Assembly (NCBI RefSeq): GCF_018619335.1
Contig: NZ_JAHHDX010000161.1
Location: forward strand, 1-52,122
Length of the DNA: 52,122 nucleotides
Source of the DNA: Alteromonas sp. ALT199
Lineage (GTDB): Bacteria; Pseudomonadota; Gammaproteobacteria; Enterobacterales; Alteromonadaceae
Reading direction: 5' to 3'
Position numbers and translations under genes: made by a program. Positions 1 through 9,382 of the stretch are shown here, piece after piece; positions within the stretch are counted from its first letter, which is position 1; every line of letters begins with the position of its first letter. The notes beneath the pieces were generated by a model. It was not told the DNA's origin. It ran no database searches and was given only the letters and a program-made list of their open reading frames with translations.

Positions 1-399
1 TTCTTGTATTCATTAATATAGCTGTATTTTTCTAAGAAAAGTAGACCATTTGGTCAATTTATTGCTTATAAAAAATGGCCGAGTTATAAAAGGCCATGAT
101 TTTGTGCAAATTTAACTGTAAAAAATAGAAGCTAAACCTTTTCAGTTTTTTGCGATGCAAAGCATTACATCAGTTTGTTAATAAAGATTGAGGCAAGATT
201 CGTGCAAGGTTTTAGTTAATCACATAATTTGTATTTTGCTTTGGTTAACACCCTCTTTAAGAGACATGTATGATGAATAACTATGGGCTATAAGGGCATA
301 GCAACAGGTTGGCAATCAATGCTAATCTATCGAAAAGGCATGCAGCATTTATCCTGCCTGCGCGCTTGCAAAGAAGATTGCAAAGGAATTTAAATTATA
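1..399. other. Intergenic region upstream of rutR
   Basis: No credible gene is seen in these 399 bases. They hold the RutR-like palindrome at 42-57 and an AT-rich leader. A purine-rich stretch (aaaggaatt, about 382-390) just before the ATG at 400 can serve as ribosome binding site for rutR. The palindrome is about 340 bases from rutR, so it may serve a gene to the left of the window as much as rutR itself. Confidence 0.6.
42..57. promoter_or_regulatory. RutR-type operator (site 1)
   Basis: The sequence TAGACCATTTGGTCAA matches the established E. coli RutR consensus TTGACCA-NN-TGGTCAA at 13 of 14 defined positions. The inner arms GACCA/TGGTC are perfect. Three further matches lie upstream of purine genes in this window. 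Binding is inferred. Confidence 0.7.
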
Positions 400-1044
400 A
401 TGATGAAGGTAAAAAGTGCTGACGCTGGCGTTGGCGCTATGAACAGAAGAAAAATACTCCAAGCCGCTGAAAAGTGTTTTGCGCAGTTCGGATTCAAAGG
501 CACGGCAGTACAGAAGATTGCTGATGAAGCTGGGCTCCCCAAAACTAACGTTTTATATTACTTCAAAACTAAACAAGAGCTTTATGTCGCGGTATTAGAA
601 GAAACCCTTTCATTGTGGAATTCTCGTTTTGATAAAGCGACAGTGGAAGACGACCCTGCAGAAGTACTTGCTAACTATATAGCGGAAAAAATGGAAGTGT
701 CGCGAACGCACCCAATGGCCTCAAAAATTTTTGCCATGGAAATTATCAATGGTGCGCAGAATTTAAATGGGTATTTTGATGAAGAGCACGCGCTTTGGAT
801 GAAAGGGCGACTTGCTGTTATCGAAGCATGGGTAAATGCAGGTAAGCTTCCGCCAGTTGAAGGCGAATACTTGCTTTACACCATATGGGCAAGCACCCAG
901 CACTACGCTGACTTCTCAGCGCAAATTACCCGTCTGCGCGGCAAGAAAATGACGAAAGCAGATTTTGAAGACGCGACAAGTCAAGTGGTCAAGCTTGTAC
1001 TTGGCGGTTGTGGGCTCTCTGTGCCTGAAAGTATTGAGGTGTAG
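400..1044 (+). CDS. rutR: RutR-like TetR family transcriptional regulator
   Basis: A 214-residue TetR-family repressor. The helix-turn-helix spans about residues 16-60 and ends in the typical KTNVLYYF segment. The ligand domain keeps the RutR-like stretch IWASTQHYADF at 162-172, which closely resembles E. coli RutR, a regulator of pyrimidine and purine metabolism that responds to uracil and thymine. Length also fits (E. coli about 212). The first of two tandem ATGs is used; the second (403) is equally possible. The stop is followed after one base by the puuE start, so the two are co-transcribed. RutR-consensus palindromes at four places in the window support the family call. The effector here could be a purine intermediate; that is inference. 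Confidence 0.85.
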   Translation: MMKVKSADAGVGAMNRRKILQAAEKCFAQFGFKGTAVQKIADEAGLPKTNVLYYFKTKQELYVAVLEETLSLWNSRFDKATVEDDPAEVLANYIAEKMEVSRTHPMASKIFAMEIINGAQNLNGYFDEEHALWMKGRLAVIEAWVNAGKLPPVEGEYLLYTIWASTQHYADFSAQITRLRGKKMTKADFEDATSQVVKLVLGGCGLSVPESIEV

Positions 1045-1045
1045 T

Positions 1046-1975
1046 ATGACAGAATCAGTCTATCCTCGTGATCTCGTTGGATACGGTGAGCATGTACCGC
1101 ACGCGAACTGGCCAAACAACGCCAAAATAGCTGTTCAGTTCGTATTGAACTACGAAGAAGGTGGCGAGAATTGTGTGCTTCATGGTGATGAAGCATCCGA
1201 AATATTTTTATCTGAGATTATCGGCGCGCAGGCTTACAAAGATCGTCACTTGAGTATGGAGTCAATTTACGAATACGGCAGTCGCGCAGGTTTTTGGCGT
1301 TTGCACCGCCTACTCAATAAGTACGACATTCCTGTAACTGTATTTGGCGTTACTATGGCCATGCAGCGTCACCCAGACGCGGTAAAAGCCATGATAGATT
1401 CAGGTTGGGAAATAGCCAGCCATGCCATGCGATGGGTACACTACCAGGATATGAGTGAAGATGACGAGCGCAAACAAATCGATGAGGCGATTATTCTTCA
1501 CGAGCAGTTAACGGGTAAAAAACCCGTAGGTTGGTACACAGGAAGAACAAGCCCTAATACGCTTAAACTAATAGCAGAGCGTGACGATATTTTATATTGT
1601 GCTGATTCTTACGCTGACGATTTGCCATACTACGACTGCCATTACAGCAAGCCGCTATTGATGGTGCCATATACGTTAGACACAAACGATATGCGCTTTG
1701 CCACACCACAAGGGTTTAACAGTGGTGAACAGTTCTTTACCTATTTAAAAGACGCGTTTGACGTACTGTACGAGGAAGGGGAAGATGCGCCTAAAATGCT
1801 TTCAATTGGTCTTCACAATCGCATTATAGGTCGACCTGCAAGGCTTGCTGCGCTTACGCGTTTTATCGAGTACGTGAAATCACATGACAAAGTGTGGTTA
1901 GCCACGCGAGAACAGATTGCGCGTCACTGGTTAGACACTCATCCTAAAGACGGTAGTGACAAGGCGCGTTCTTAG
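1046..1975 (+). CDS. puuE: Allantoinase, PuuE type (polysaccharide-deacetylase fold)
   Basis: Converts (S)-allantoin to allantoate in ureide catabolism, in the cytoplasm. The 309-residue length matches the PuuE family (about 308 in Pseudomonas). The N-terminal YPRDLVGYG segment, NYEEGGE, SHAMRWVHYQ and HNRIIGRPARL are typical of PuuE rather than of the unrelated AllB allantoinase. The ATG at 1046 is chosen because it follows the rutR stop by one base with a GAGG motif just upstream; a longer open frame from 965 lies inside rutR. Cotranscription with rutR ties it to the purine regulon. Its product feeds the allantoate amidohydrolase at 19127-20371. Confidence 0.88.
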   Translation: MTESVYPRDLVGYGEHVPHANWPNNAKIAVQFVLNYEEGGENCVLHGDEASEIFLSEIIGAQAYKDRHLSMESIYEYGSRAGFWRLHRLLNKYDIPVTVFGVTMAMQRHPDAVKAMIDSGWEIASHAMRWVHYQDMSEDDERKQIDEAIILHEQLTGKKPVGWYTGRTSPNTLKLIAERDDILYCADSYADDLPYYDCHYSKPLLMVPYTLDTNDMRFATPQGFNSGEQFFTYLKDAFDVLYEEGEDAPKMLSIGLHNRIIGRPARLAALTRFIEYVKSHDKVWLATREQIARHWLDTHPKDGSDKARS

Positions 1976-2073
1976 CGTTTACAGTACGCCCATTGTAATT
2001 GATATAAAGCAAAGTGAAAGATAAGGGAAGCCAAGTAGGTTGCCTTTACTTTTACTTAGATAAAGGACAAAAC

Positions 2074-2594
2074 CATGAAAACAAAACTAGCCATTATTGC
2101 TCTTGGGGCACTAGCCCTGACCGCATGCTCGAAGCTGACTAAAGAAAACTACGATAAGTAAGGGGCTATTAACCTTTTCTATGCAGTTTTGGTCTAAATG
2201 GAAGCCTTTTAATCGCGAAACAGTCCTGCAGGCCTAGTGGGCTAAGTTAAAGGGCTGTGACAAAGAGTAAAAGGCTTCCATGACGACCCCTCCGGGCAGC
2301 GCCTGTATGTCATCTATACTGCGTTGAATGTTTTCGATTTAGCCCACTAGACCTTCAAACATCCGCCTTGTCTAGACGACATACAGACGCTGCAAAAATG
2401 CACAGAAAAGGTTAACAGCCCCTACAATGGGAATGTCTCAGGGTGAAGTTGAAGCTATTTTAGGTTCTGCCGACAACTGCGGTAAAACAATGGGTACCAT
2501 GGCGTGTACATGGGGCGCTGAAGACAGTAAACATGTGAAAATCGTATTTATGGGTGATAAAGCAGTTACCTTCACATACGACGGATTAAAGTAA
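2074..2594 (+). pseudogene. Small lipoprotein gene (DUF3862/SmpA-like) split by an insertion
   Basis: The 5' part starts at ATG 2074 after an AAAGGAC ribosome binding site. It encodes a lipoprotein signal (MKTKLAIIALGALALTACSK) and ends at an in-frame TAA at 2159-2161 after ENYDK. The 3' part (2427-2594) continues the expected fold with MGMSQGEVEAILG, a pattern typical of DUF3862/BLIP-like envelope lipoproteins, and ends in FTYDGLK. The two halves would give one protein of about 83-85 residues, and they are separated by the 2161-2423 element. A fixed insertion should inactivate it. The function of the intact family is not well defined, probably envelope associated. Confidence 0.75.
2161..2423. 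mobile_element. MITE-like element, 263 bp, no transposase
   Basis: The ends are inverted repeats. The left end reads AGGGGCTATTAACCTTTTCT and the right end reads, on the other strand, AGGGGCTGTTAACCTTTTCT; similarity continues in reduced form for about 12 more bases. Inside are nested perfect inverted repeats: a 14-bp pair at 2198-2211/2268-2281 and a 12-bp pair at 2234-2245/2339-2350. There is also an 18-of-20 pair around 2296-2315 and 2375-2394. No open frame of useful size is present. A TA dinucleotide borders both sides, but the exact target duplication is unclear. It lies inside a lipoprotein gene, which supports mobility. Confidence 0.75.
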
Positions 2595-2626
2595 ACCAAT
2601 AGCTTGTTTACATTGCTGAATAAAAC

Positions 2627-2656
2627 AAAAAGGTGGCATTTAAGCCACCTTTTTTG
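2627..2656. terminator. Bidirectional intrinsic terminator
   Basis: A perfect GGTGGC/GCCACC stem-loop (arms 2631-2637 and 2644-2650) is flanked by A and T runs. It can end transcription of the lipoprotein locus on the plus strand and of the nucleobase permease on the minus strand. Confidence 0.85.
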
Positions 2657-2705
2657 TATCTAATCCAAGGCTTTGCGCGCAATATCAGTTACACGCACTG
2701 ATAGA

Positions 2706-4037
2706 TTATTTTAAATCTAGTAAGTATCTAAGTAAGAAAACGATAGCTAATGCATAAGTAAGTGGGGTCACTTCCTTAAACTTACCCGTACCCACCTTAA
2801 TACCCACATAGGTAATGAAGCCAAGGGCAATGCCTTCACTAATACTGAAGGTAAGTGGCATAGCAATAAGTGCCACAGATGCAGTAGCCAAGGCGCCTAA
2901 GTCGTCGAAATCGACCTGCCGAATTGATTCCATCATTAAAATGCCTACCATCAATAGTGCTGGCGTAGTGGCCATTAGTGGAATCACTTTCATCAAGGGA
3001 GTAAGGAAAAGTGATAACAGGAAGCAAACAGACACTACTACGGCGGTAAGCCCCGTTCTTCCTCCAGCCGATACGCCCGTAGCTGATTCAACATAGCTGG
3101 TCACTGGCGATGTACCCACGAAAGCGCCAGCAATACTCGCCGATGCATCTGCCGTCATTGCTGAGCCAATTTTGGGTAGTTTACCTTCAGGCGTTAGCAA
3201 ATTAGCTTTGCGAGAGACGCCAATTAACGTACCTATAGTGTCGAACATGTTCACAAACATAAGTGCGAATATGAGGTCCCACGTCTCAGCAAGGTGATCG
3301 ATAGGATACCAAAAGTCCATTGCCATAAAAGTGTTCGACATAGATTCAGGCATGCCTACAACCGCAGACGGTGTGGCAGTTAACATTCCGTTTTCAGTGG
3401 GGACAAAAGCACCAATTAAGGTGAGTGTTACGATAGAGATTAAGATAGCGCCCGTAACGCGTTTCACCATAAGAACGATAGTAAAAATAATGCCAATGAG
3501 CGCTAACATTACTGCGGGCTCTGAAAGGTCACCAAGCTGAACAAAGGTTGCGGGGTTATCAACAATAAGCCCTGCATTTTTAAGGCCGATAAAGGCAATA
3601 AATAAACCTATTCCACACTGGACGCCTATTTTGAGCGAAGGAGGTATCGACTCGGCTATCTTGGTTCGTACGCCGGTAAGTGAAAGAATTAAGAAAAGAA
3701 TGCCGTTCCAAAAAACAATACTAAGAGCAGCTTCCCACGGAATTTCACGCCCAAGACAGATAGTGAAAGCAAAAAAAGCGTTTAACCCCATACCTGGTGC
3801 TAATGCAATAGGGTAGTTAGTCATTAACGCCATCATTAATGTGCCGATGCAGGCCGCGACTGCTGTCACTGTAATTAGACCCTCTACCGGCATGCCACTA
3901 AGGCCCAAAATACCTGGGTTCACCACGAGGATATAAGACATAGCAGCGAATGTAGTAAGACCTGCAATGATTTCAGTTTTTACAGTGGTTCCGTGTGCCT
4001 GTAGCTTAAATAGCCGTTCAATTACATTGTTGGACAT
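2706..4037 (-). CDS. NCS2/AzgA-type purine nucleobase permease
   Basis: An inner-membrane nucleobase:proton symporter of the AzgA branch (COG2252: adenine or guanine/hypoxanthine permeases). It is 443 residues with about 12-14 hydrophobic segments. Family marks seen are MSYILVVNPGIL near the N-terminus, GMGLNAFFAFT, and DTIGTLIGVSRKANL. The ATG at 4037 is preferred over an in-frame TTG one codon earlier. A RutR-like operator lies 56 bases upstream. The divergent neighbour is an adenine deaminase, which points to adenine or hypoxanthine as substrate, but sequence alone cannot settle this. Confidence 0.85.
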   Translation of the reverse strand: MSNNVIERLFKLQAHGTTVKTEIIAGLTTFAAMSYILVVNPGILGLSGMPVEGLITVTAVAACIGTLMMALMTNYPIALAPGMGLNAFFAFTICLGREIPWEAALSIVFWNGILFLILSLTGVRTKIAESIPPSLKIGVQCGIGLFIAFIGLKNAGLIVDNPATFVQLGDLSEPAVMLALIGIIFTIVLMVKRVTGAILISIVTLTLIGAFVPTENGMLTATPSAVVGMPESMSNTFMAMDFWYPIDHLAETWDLIFALMFVNMFDTIGTLIGVSRKANLLTPEGKLPKIGSAMTADASASIAGAFVGTSPVTSYVESATGVSAGGRTGLTAVVVSVCFLLSLFLTPLMKVIPLMATTPALLMVGILMMESIRQVDFDDLGALATASVALIAMPLTFSISEGIALGFITYVGIKVGTGKFKEVTPLTYALAIVFLLRYLLDLK

Positions 4038-4362
4038 CAAGAGTTCTCTGTTTGTGTTTTATGTAGTGTTTTGTGCGTTTGAAAGCAATAAGCTGACCAA
4101 TTAGTCAACTTGTTGGTGTGTTTTGTGCTAACTTACATTTCAGTATAATGATTAGATAACAATCATTGCGTGACTCAAGGTCACTAGCCAGGCAGCACCA
4201 TGCAAGCCAAACGGTAAGTAAACAACCTTAGATGATGTTAAAAAAACCGCAAACAAAAATCTAAACGAGCAATAGAACTCGTTTACAGATAGCATTAAAG
4301 ATAAACTAATACGCACCAATAAAATGCTAATGCATTATTGTGGTGCAAATAAGTGAGGGGCC
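4038..4362. promoter_or_regulatory. Divergent promoter region, permease / adenine deaminase
   Basis: These 325 bases separate two divergent purine genes. They hold the RutR-like palindrome at 4093-4108, close to the permease start, and a short perfect palindrome TAATGCATTA at 4328-4337 near the deaminase start. A GAGGGG motif just before the ATG at 4363 is the ribosome binding site. No small gene is evident. Confidence 0.55.
4093..4108. promoter_or_regulatory. RutR-type operator (site 2)
   Basis: CTGACCAATTAGTCAA matches TTGACCA-NN-TGGTCAA at 12 of 14 defined positions. It lies 56 bases upstream of the permease ATG (4037) and about 255 bases upstream of the deaminase ATG, so it more likely controls the permease. 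Confidence 0.6.
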
Positions 4363-5364
4363 ATGTCGCTGTCATCAATAATTAAAAACATTCCAAAGGC
4401 CGAACTGCATCTGCATATAGAAGGTAGCTTAACGCCTGAACTCATGTGGCGCCTAGCTGAAAAGCACAGTGTATCACTTCCTTACGCAAGCGTGGAAGAG
4501 ATTGAAGCCGCTTATAATTTCAAAGATTTGCAAAGTTTCCTTGACCTTTATTACGCAGGGGCAGGGGTATTAAGAGATGAAGAAGATTTCTTTACATTAA
4601 TGTGGGAATACTTATCTCGGTGCGCTGAAGAAAATGTCGTTCATACCGAAATCATGTTTGACCCCCAAACCCATACTGAACGGGGTATAGGCTTTAATGT
4701 GTTTATGCCTGGCTTTTTACGTGCTATACAAAAAGCAGAAAGTGAATTTGGCATAAGTAGCTACCTTATAATGTCTTTCCTAAGACATTTGCCCGAAAGT
4801 GAAGCCTTCGAAACACTAGAAGCAGCAGAGCCTTACTATAAGTATATTACGGCAGTGGGCCTTGATAGTTCGGAACTAGGGCACCCCCCGTCTAAATTCG
4901 AGCGGGTTTTCAAAAAAGCGAAGTCTCTTGGCTTTAAGATTGTTGCCCATGCAGGGGAAGAAGGGCCTGCATCTTATATTTGGGAAGCGATTGAACTGCT
5001 TGGCGTGGACCGCATTGATCACGGCGTACGCTGCCAGGAAGACCAAGCGCTCATGGCGCTTTTAAAAGAAAAGCAAATACCGCTTACCGTGTGCCCACTA
5101 AGTAATTTAAAGCTATGCGTAATTGACGATATGAAAGAGCACAATATCGTGCAACTGTTAGATGCTGGCTTATTAGTGACGGTTAATTCTGACGACCCGA
5201 CCTATTTTGGTGGTTTCTTAAATGAGAACTTTGAAGCGCTTCACGCGTCGCTTAACATTGATGAAAAGACAATTCGAGTGCTGGCTGCAAACAGTTTTAA
5301 GGCAAGTTTCTTACCAGAAGAAAAGAAAAACGCTCTTATTAAGCAAGTAACAGAGACTATATAA
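4363..5364 (+). CDS. Adenine deaminase (Add-like amidohydrolase, ADE subgroup)
   Basis: A 333-residue zinc amidohydrolase of the adenosine deaminase superfamily. Metal and catalytic residues are in place: H16 and H18 (HLHIEG), H196 and E199 (HAGEE), H220 (DHG), D277-D278 (SDDP). The AELHLHIEGSL start, VGLDSSELGHPPSKF and VTVNSDDPTYFGG strongly resemble Pseudomonas PA0148-type enzymes, which deaminate free adenine to hypoxanthine although often annotated as adenosine deaminase. The divergent nucleobase permease fits salvage of imported adenine. The alternative is a true adenosine deaminase; the periplasmic enzyme at 17064-18509 may fill that role here. Confidence 0.85.
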   Translation: MSLSSIIKNIPKAELHLHIEGSLTPELMWRLAEKHSVSLPYASVEEIEAAYNFKDLQSFLDLYYAGAGVLRDEEDFFTLMWEYLSRCAEENVVHTEIMFDPQTHTERGIGFNVFMPGFLRAIQKAESEFGISSYLIMSFLRHLPESEAFETLEAAEPYYKYITAVGLDSSELGHPPSKFERVFKKAKSLGFKIVAHAGEEGPASYIWEAIELLGVDRIDHGVRCQEDQALMALLKEKQIPLTVCPLSNLKLCVIDDMKEHNIVQLLDAGLLVTVNSDDPTYFGGFLNENFEALHASLNIDEKTIRVLAANSFKASFLPEEKKNALIKQVTETI

Positions 5365-5385
5365 GCGATACGCAAAAGCAAAGTA

Positions 5386-5431
5386 TAAAAACTAGCGCGA
5401 GCTTATCAATGTAGATATCGGTAAGCGCGCT
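5386..5431 (-). terminator. Intrinsic terminator for the Hpt gene
   Basis: A GC-rich stem (arms about 5394-5407 and 5420-5431, one bulge) is followed on the minus strand by a T run (AAAAA on the plus strand at about 5386-5391). It lies between the convergent deaminase and Hpt genes. Confidence 0.5.
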
Positions 5432-5436
5432 TCACC

Positions 5437-5799
5437 TTAAGATTGCATAACAACAAGAGTTTGCTCGATTAAACTGTTTAGTTCTTCTAGATCTTGAGCT
5501 ATTTCAGTTAGATTACCTTGCTTTGCTTTATTCTCAATAGACGATGCTTTTTCTCGAATAGCGTCAGCCCCAACATCTCCTGATACACCTTTCATAGCAT
5601 GGCTTGTAAACTTTACTGCATCAGTGTCTGACTCAGTTGCAGCCTTTTGTAAGGCTTCTTTTTTCTGTGTTATTTGAACTAAAAACATTTCAACAATGCG
5701 ATTCAATAACCCTTCGTTACCACCAAGCCTACTTATAGCAGCTTCTTTATTCCATAATTGGCTTTTTGAAAGCGTGTAATGAGTATTTAACGTATCCAT
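5437..5799 (-). CDS. Histidine phosphotransfer (Hpt) domain protein
   Basis: A single-domain phosphorelay carrier of 120 residues. The phosphorylatable histidine is H67 within SHAMKGVSGDVGA, the classical Hpt signature, set in a helical sequence with IENKAKQ-type following helices. The ATG at 5799 is chosen over TTG/GTG codons at 5811/5808 because a GGTGATAAGA stretch sits right before it. It is divergent from a response regulator with GGDEF-EAL domains and close to a hybrid kinase. It probably passes phosphate between the kinase at 9383-11386 and the two REC-bearing c-di-GMP proteins. That partnership is inferred from location. Confidence 0.85.
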   Translation of the reverse strand: MDTLNTHYTLSKSQLWNKEAAISRLGGNEGLLNRIVEMFLVQITQKKEALQKAATESDTDAVKFTSHAMKGVSGDVGADAIREKASSIENKAKQGNLTEIAQDLEELNSLIEQTLVVMQS

Positions 5800-5974
5800 T
5801 CTTATCACCAAGCAGTAAAAACACGGTTTAATCGTATATCAATTGTGCGTTACCAAAAGCACTTGAGTCAATGAGTTACCTTTTTAAATACGCTTTTATT
5901 AACCAAAATAGACTAAAGGTTAATGTCTTTTCGCGTATGTCGGACGATACTACAAAAAGGACTTATAATGTAGT

Positions 5975-8092
5975 GTGGTAAATCTCATGGAAAATGAGAC
6001 ACAGAAAGTGGTCATCATTGACGATGAACCAACAACACTCTTGCTACTGGAAAATGCGGTAGAATCTTTAGCAGACGTTATTACAGTGTCGCGAAGTGCA
6101 ACCGCATTCTCTGTAATACAGGCGCAGCAGCCTGATTTGGTTGTCTTGGATATCAGCATGCCAGAGCTTTCAGGCTTTGATGTATGTGAGCAACTTAAAT
6201 CCTGTTCAAGTACTGCTTCTATCCCAGTAATTTTCGTTACTTCTCACAGTGATTCTGAAAATGAACATAGCGCACTGTCGCTAGGCGCAATAGATTTCAT
6301 CTCAAAACCTATCGATACAGAGATGTGTCGAATGAGGGTGAGAAACCATCTCACGCTCCAGTCTCAAAAAGCTCTATTGAAGAAAGTTAACCAAGAACTT
6401 GAGGCTGAAAAAAAGCAACTTGCTATTACTTTAAGATCGATAGCGGACGGCGTTATTTCAATTAATGCGGCTGGCGAAGTGACGTTTATTAACCCTGTTG
6501 CGCAAAGACTGACCGGCTATAGTGGGCAAGATGCATTGGGAAAACCTATCGATGAGATAATGTACCTGCGCGATGCCTCAAGCCACGAGCCATTGTTAAA
6601 TCCCGCCCTTTATGCGCTTGAGGTAAAACGCCCCGTAGCTATGTCTTATAACGCAACCCTCGTTAGTAGGCACAACCAGATTTTTAGGGTTGAGGATACT
6701 GCATCACCGATTATCGACGATGAGGGCAAAATAAACGGAGCCGTCATGGTGTTTCAGGATGTATCTGAGGCCGAAGAGATGGCGGTGAAGATGACTCATC
6801 TGACTCACCATGACCAACTAACAGGTTTGCCAAACCGTGTGTTGCTTCACGATCGCGTTGTTCAAGCAATAGCGCGAAGCTTCATAAGCAAACAAAGTAT
6901 CGCGCTACTGTTAATTGATATTGATAATTTTAAATATCTTAACGATAGTTTGGGACATCAAGTGGGCGATTTTGTCATTTCAACTGTAGCAAAGCGACTC
7001 GCAGACACGCTAGGGCAAGATACCACTCTCGCTAGAGTTGGTGGTGACGAATTTGCTTGTCTTTTACCTGATATAGGTTCTGGATTTAGTGCAGATAGCA
7101 TTGCTATGGCTTGCCTTCAGGCGGGAAGGCAACCAATAGAGATAGACGGAAAGGCACACCAATTGAGTCTAAGTATAGGGATAAGCTTGTACCCACAAGA
7201 TGCAGTGAATGCAGAAGAGATGATGCGTCATGCAGATTCAGCGATGTATCGCTCTAAATCGAAAGGCAAAAACACCTTTAGTTTCTTTTCGAAAGACTTG
7301 CAGCACGCCATGCATCACAGGGTCGAGATGGAGATTAAGCTAAGACAAGCTATTGAAAAAAACAGTTTAGCTATCTATCTTCAGCCAAAATACGATTTTA
7401 ATAGTGATGAAGTCATCAGCGCTGAAAGTTTGGTTAGAATGTTTGATGAAAACGGTAATATTATAGGGCCTGATGAATTCATTCCACTTGCTGAAGAAAC
7501 CGGATTAATACATCAGCTCGGTAAACAGGTACTCCAGAAAAGCTGTGAATTCATTGCGCGTTGTAACGAACGAGGAAAGCAGTTTAAAGTCGCGGTTAAT
7601 GTCGCAGCCAAACAACTAACAAACCCAGGGTTTGCAAATGAAGTTGCAGAAATCATCCTTTCAACGGGTATTGAAGCATCTTCAATAGAACTTGAGGTGA
7701 CGGAGTCGGCGCTAATGCACGATTTTGAGCAGACTCGTGATATCCTCAACGCGTTATCTTCACTAGGCGTTACTATAGCCCTTGACGATTTCGGTACTGG
7801 CTATTCAAGTTTATCTTATCTGCGCCAATTTCCGCTTAATGTGTTAAAAATTGATCGGTCGTTTGTTATTGATATGGATAAAGAGCAACAAGCTCATGAT
7901 ATTGTTACCGCAATTGTGCACTTAGCTCTAAGTTTGGAGCTAACCATAGTTGCCGAAGGAATCGAAACCCGATCACATTTTAACGGATTAAAAGAGCTAG
8001 GTTGCCATTTAGGTCAAGGCTATTTTATGTGTCGGCCCATAGCTATGAACGATTTTTTTGCACAGTTTATAAGTAATGAAGAAGTCGCCTGA
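5975..8092 (+). CDS. Response regulator with REC, PAS, GGDEF and EAL domains
   Basis: A cytoplasmic c-di-GMP enzyme of 705 residues. The REC domain (about 10-125) carries phospho-acceptor D59 in [13 protein letters not shown] domain follows (about 155-265), then a GGDEF domain with an intact GGDEF at 356-360; the inhibitory-site position reads LGQD and lacks its arginine. The EAL domain has ESL at 484-486 instead of EAL, but keeps the metal-binding LTVTES-, [10 protein letters not shown] and AEGIET-type motifs, so phosphodiesterase activity is plausible. The start is uncertain: GTG at 5975 or ATG at 5987. An AAAAAGGA motif lies upstream, with an immediate ATG-TAG pair at 5968. There is no membrane segment. 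Output direction under phosphorylation is unknown. Confidence 0.85.
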   Translation: MVNLMENETQKVVIIDDEPTTLLLLENAVESLADVITVSRSATAFSVIQAQQPDLVVLDISMPELSGFDVCEQLKSCSSTASIPVIFVTSHSDSENEHSALSLGAIDFISKPIDTEMCRMRVRNHLTLQSQKALLKKVNQELEAEKKQLAITLRSIADGVISINAAGEVTFINPVAQRLTGYSGQDALGKPIDEIMYLRDASSHEPLLNPALYALEVKRPVAMSYNATLVSRHNQIFRVEDTASPIIDDEGKINGAVMVFQDVSEAEEMAVKMTHLTHHDQLTGLPNRVLLHDRVVQAIARSFISKQSIALLLIDIDNFKYLNDSLGHQVGDFVISTVAKRLADTLGQDTTLARVGGDEFACLLPDIGSGFSADSIAMACLQAGRQPIEIDGKAHQLSLSIGISLYPQDAVNAEEMMRHADSAMYRSKSKGKNTFSFFSKDLQHAMHHRVEMEIKLRQAIEKNSLAIYLQPKYDFNSDEVISAESLVRMFDENGNIIGPDEFIPLAEETGLIHQLGKQVLQKSCEFIARCNERGKQFKVAVNVAAKQLTNPGFANEVAEIILSTGIEASSIELEVTESALMHDFEQTRDILNALSSLGVTIALDDFGTGYSSLSYLRQFPLNVLKIDRSFVIDMDKEQQAHDIVTAIVHLALSLELTIVAEGIETRSHFNGLKELGCHLGQGYFMCRPIAMNDFFAQFISNEEVA

Positions 8093-8293
8093 TTCAAGGC
8101 GGCTATCTCATCCACTTAATCTCCTCTCGCTATAGGTGTTTGTTTTATACCCATAGCGTGTTCAAAGTTAGCCTTTTCAATATACATATTCCTTGTAGAT
8201 GTTAAACTGCGTAGTAACGCTAAAAACATAAAAAAATCCCTATATTACAATGCGAGAGCTCTTGTACTGCTAGTAGCTCACGTTAGAAAAACA

Positions 8294-9214
8294 ATGGACG
8301 GAAATCAAATTAAACCCTTCTCACAGTGCAATATACTTATTGTCGATGACGAACCTATTAGCCGATTGCTTTTGGAATCGATACTCGAAGTCGAATTTCA
8401 CTGTACGACGGTCGATTCTGGAAGCGATGCCATTTCTTATTGTGCCGAAGCGCTACCAGATTTGGTTTTACTCGATATGAATATGCCTGATATCGGCGGT
8501 CTTGACGTGTGTACAGCATTAAAAGATTCCCCCGAAACTGAAGATATTCCTGTAATATTCGTGACATCAACCATGGATATTGAAAGTGAAAACGCATGCT
8601 GGGAGGTGGGGGCATCTGATTTCGTTATGAAGCCGGTTAACGCATCAACACTAATACATAGAGTGAAAACACACCTTCAAAATAAGTTGCGCACCGAATA
8701 TCTTGAGAATATGACATTTCATGATCAGCTTACCGGTCTTTACAATAGAATGTACCTAACTAAGGAAATCCCCCTATTGATAAAGCAGGTGGCTAGAGAT
8801 AAAGGCTCTCTGGGCGTAATAATGCTTGATATCGATTACTTCAAACTTTTTAACGATACCTACGGCCATCTTGAAGGTGACTTGTGTCTTCAGAAGGTAG
8901 CAAAGATCGTGTCCGAAACAGTCAAGCGACCTAAAGACGCTGTTATACGTTTTGGCGGCGAAGAGTTTTTAATTATTCTTCCTTACATTGATCGCATTGG
9001 AACAAAGCTTGTGGCAAATCAGTTGGTAGAAGCGGTCACTGAAGCAAAAATACCACACGAAAAGGGTATCGGAAATTGCGTTTCCGTTAGCGCCGGCTTT
9101 GCGGTTTGGAATGCTACTGAAGTTGTAGAAGACGACCTAATCTCTCTAATTGAAGATGCAGATATTTCGCTATTTGAAGCAAAGGAATTAGGTAGGAACC
9201 AAGCAAAAGGCTAG
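8294..9214 (+). CDS. Response regulator diguanylate cyclase (REC-GGDEF)
   Basis: A 306-residue cytoplasmic protein with an N-terminal REC domain (about 13-130, phospho-acceptor D61 in LLDMNMPD) and a C-terminal GGDEF domain. The active-site motif GGEEF is at 221-225 and a complete inhibitory I-site RPKD is at 212-215, so an active, feedback-inhibited cyclase is expected. The layout matches WspR/PleD-like single-REC cyclases. It follows the REC-GGDEF-EAL gene after 201 bases and precedes the hybrid kinase, forming a signalling set. No strong ribosome binding site is visible before the ATG at 8294. Confidence 0.88.
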   Translation: MDGNQIKPFSQCNILIVDDEPISRLLLESILEVEFHCTTVDSGSDAISYCAEALPDLVLLDMNMPDIGGLDVCTALKDSPETEDIPVIFVTSTMDIESENACWEVGASDFVMKPVNASTLIHRVKTHLQNKLRTEYLENMTFHDQLTGLYNRMYLTKEIPLLIKQVARDKGSLGVIMLDIDYFKLFNDTYGHLEGDLCLQKVAKIVSETVKRPKDAVIRFGGEEFLIILPYIDRIGTKLVANQLVEAVTEAKIPHEKGIGNCVSVSAGFAVWNATEVVEDDLISLIEDADISLFEAKELGRNQAKG

Positions 9215-9382
9215 CTATTTAAAAAAGATTAGCGGCTATTTTACCCACGCTAAACTATCCTATTGTTTAATGTCACAAGAGCTAATACCACGCTACTATT
9301 GAAGTAACGACTTACTATTCTAAAATTTTCAAAGGCAGTGAATAGTGAGCTTTTTTTAGATTTGAAGCTTGGGTAGCAAACA

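Noticed and set aside
965..1045. Longer PuuE start inside rutR
   Set aside because: The extra 27 residues resemble no PuuE N-terminus; the ATG at 1046 gives the family length and has a ribosome binding site.
2161..2423. Complete insertion sequence
   Set aside because: The element has no transposase-sized frame on either strand; it is too short and highly palindromic, so MITE-like is the better description.
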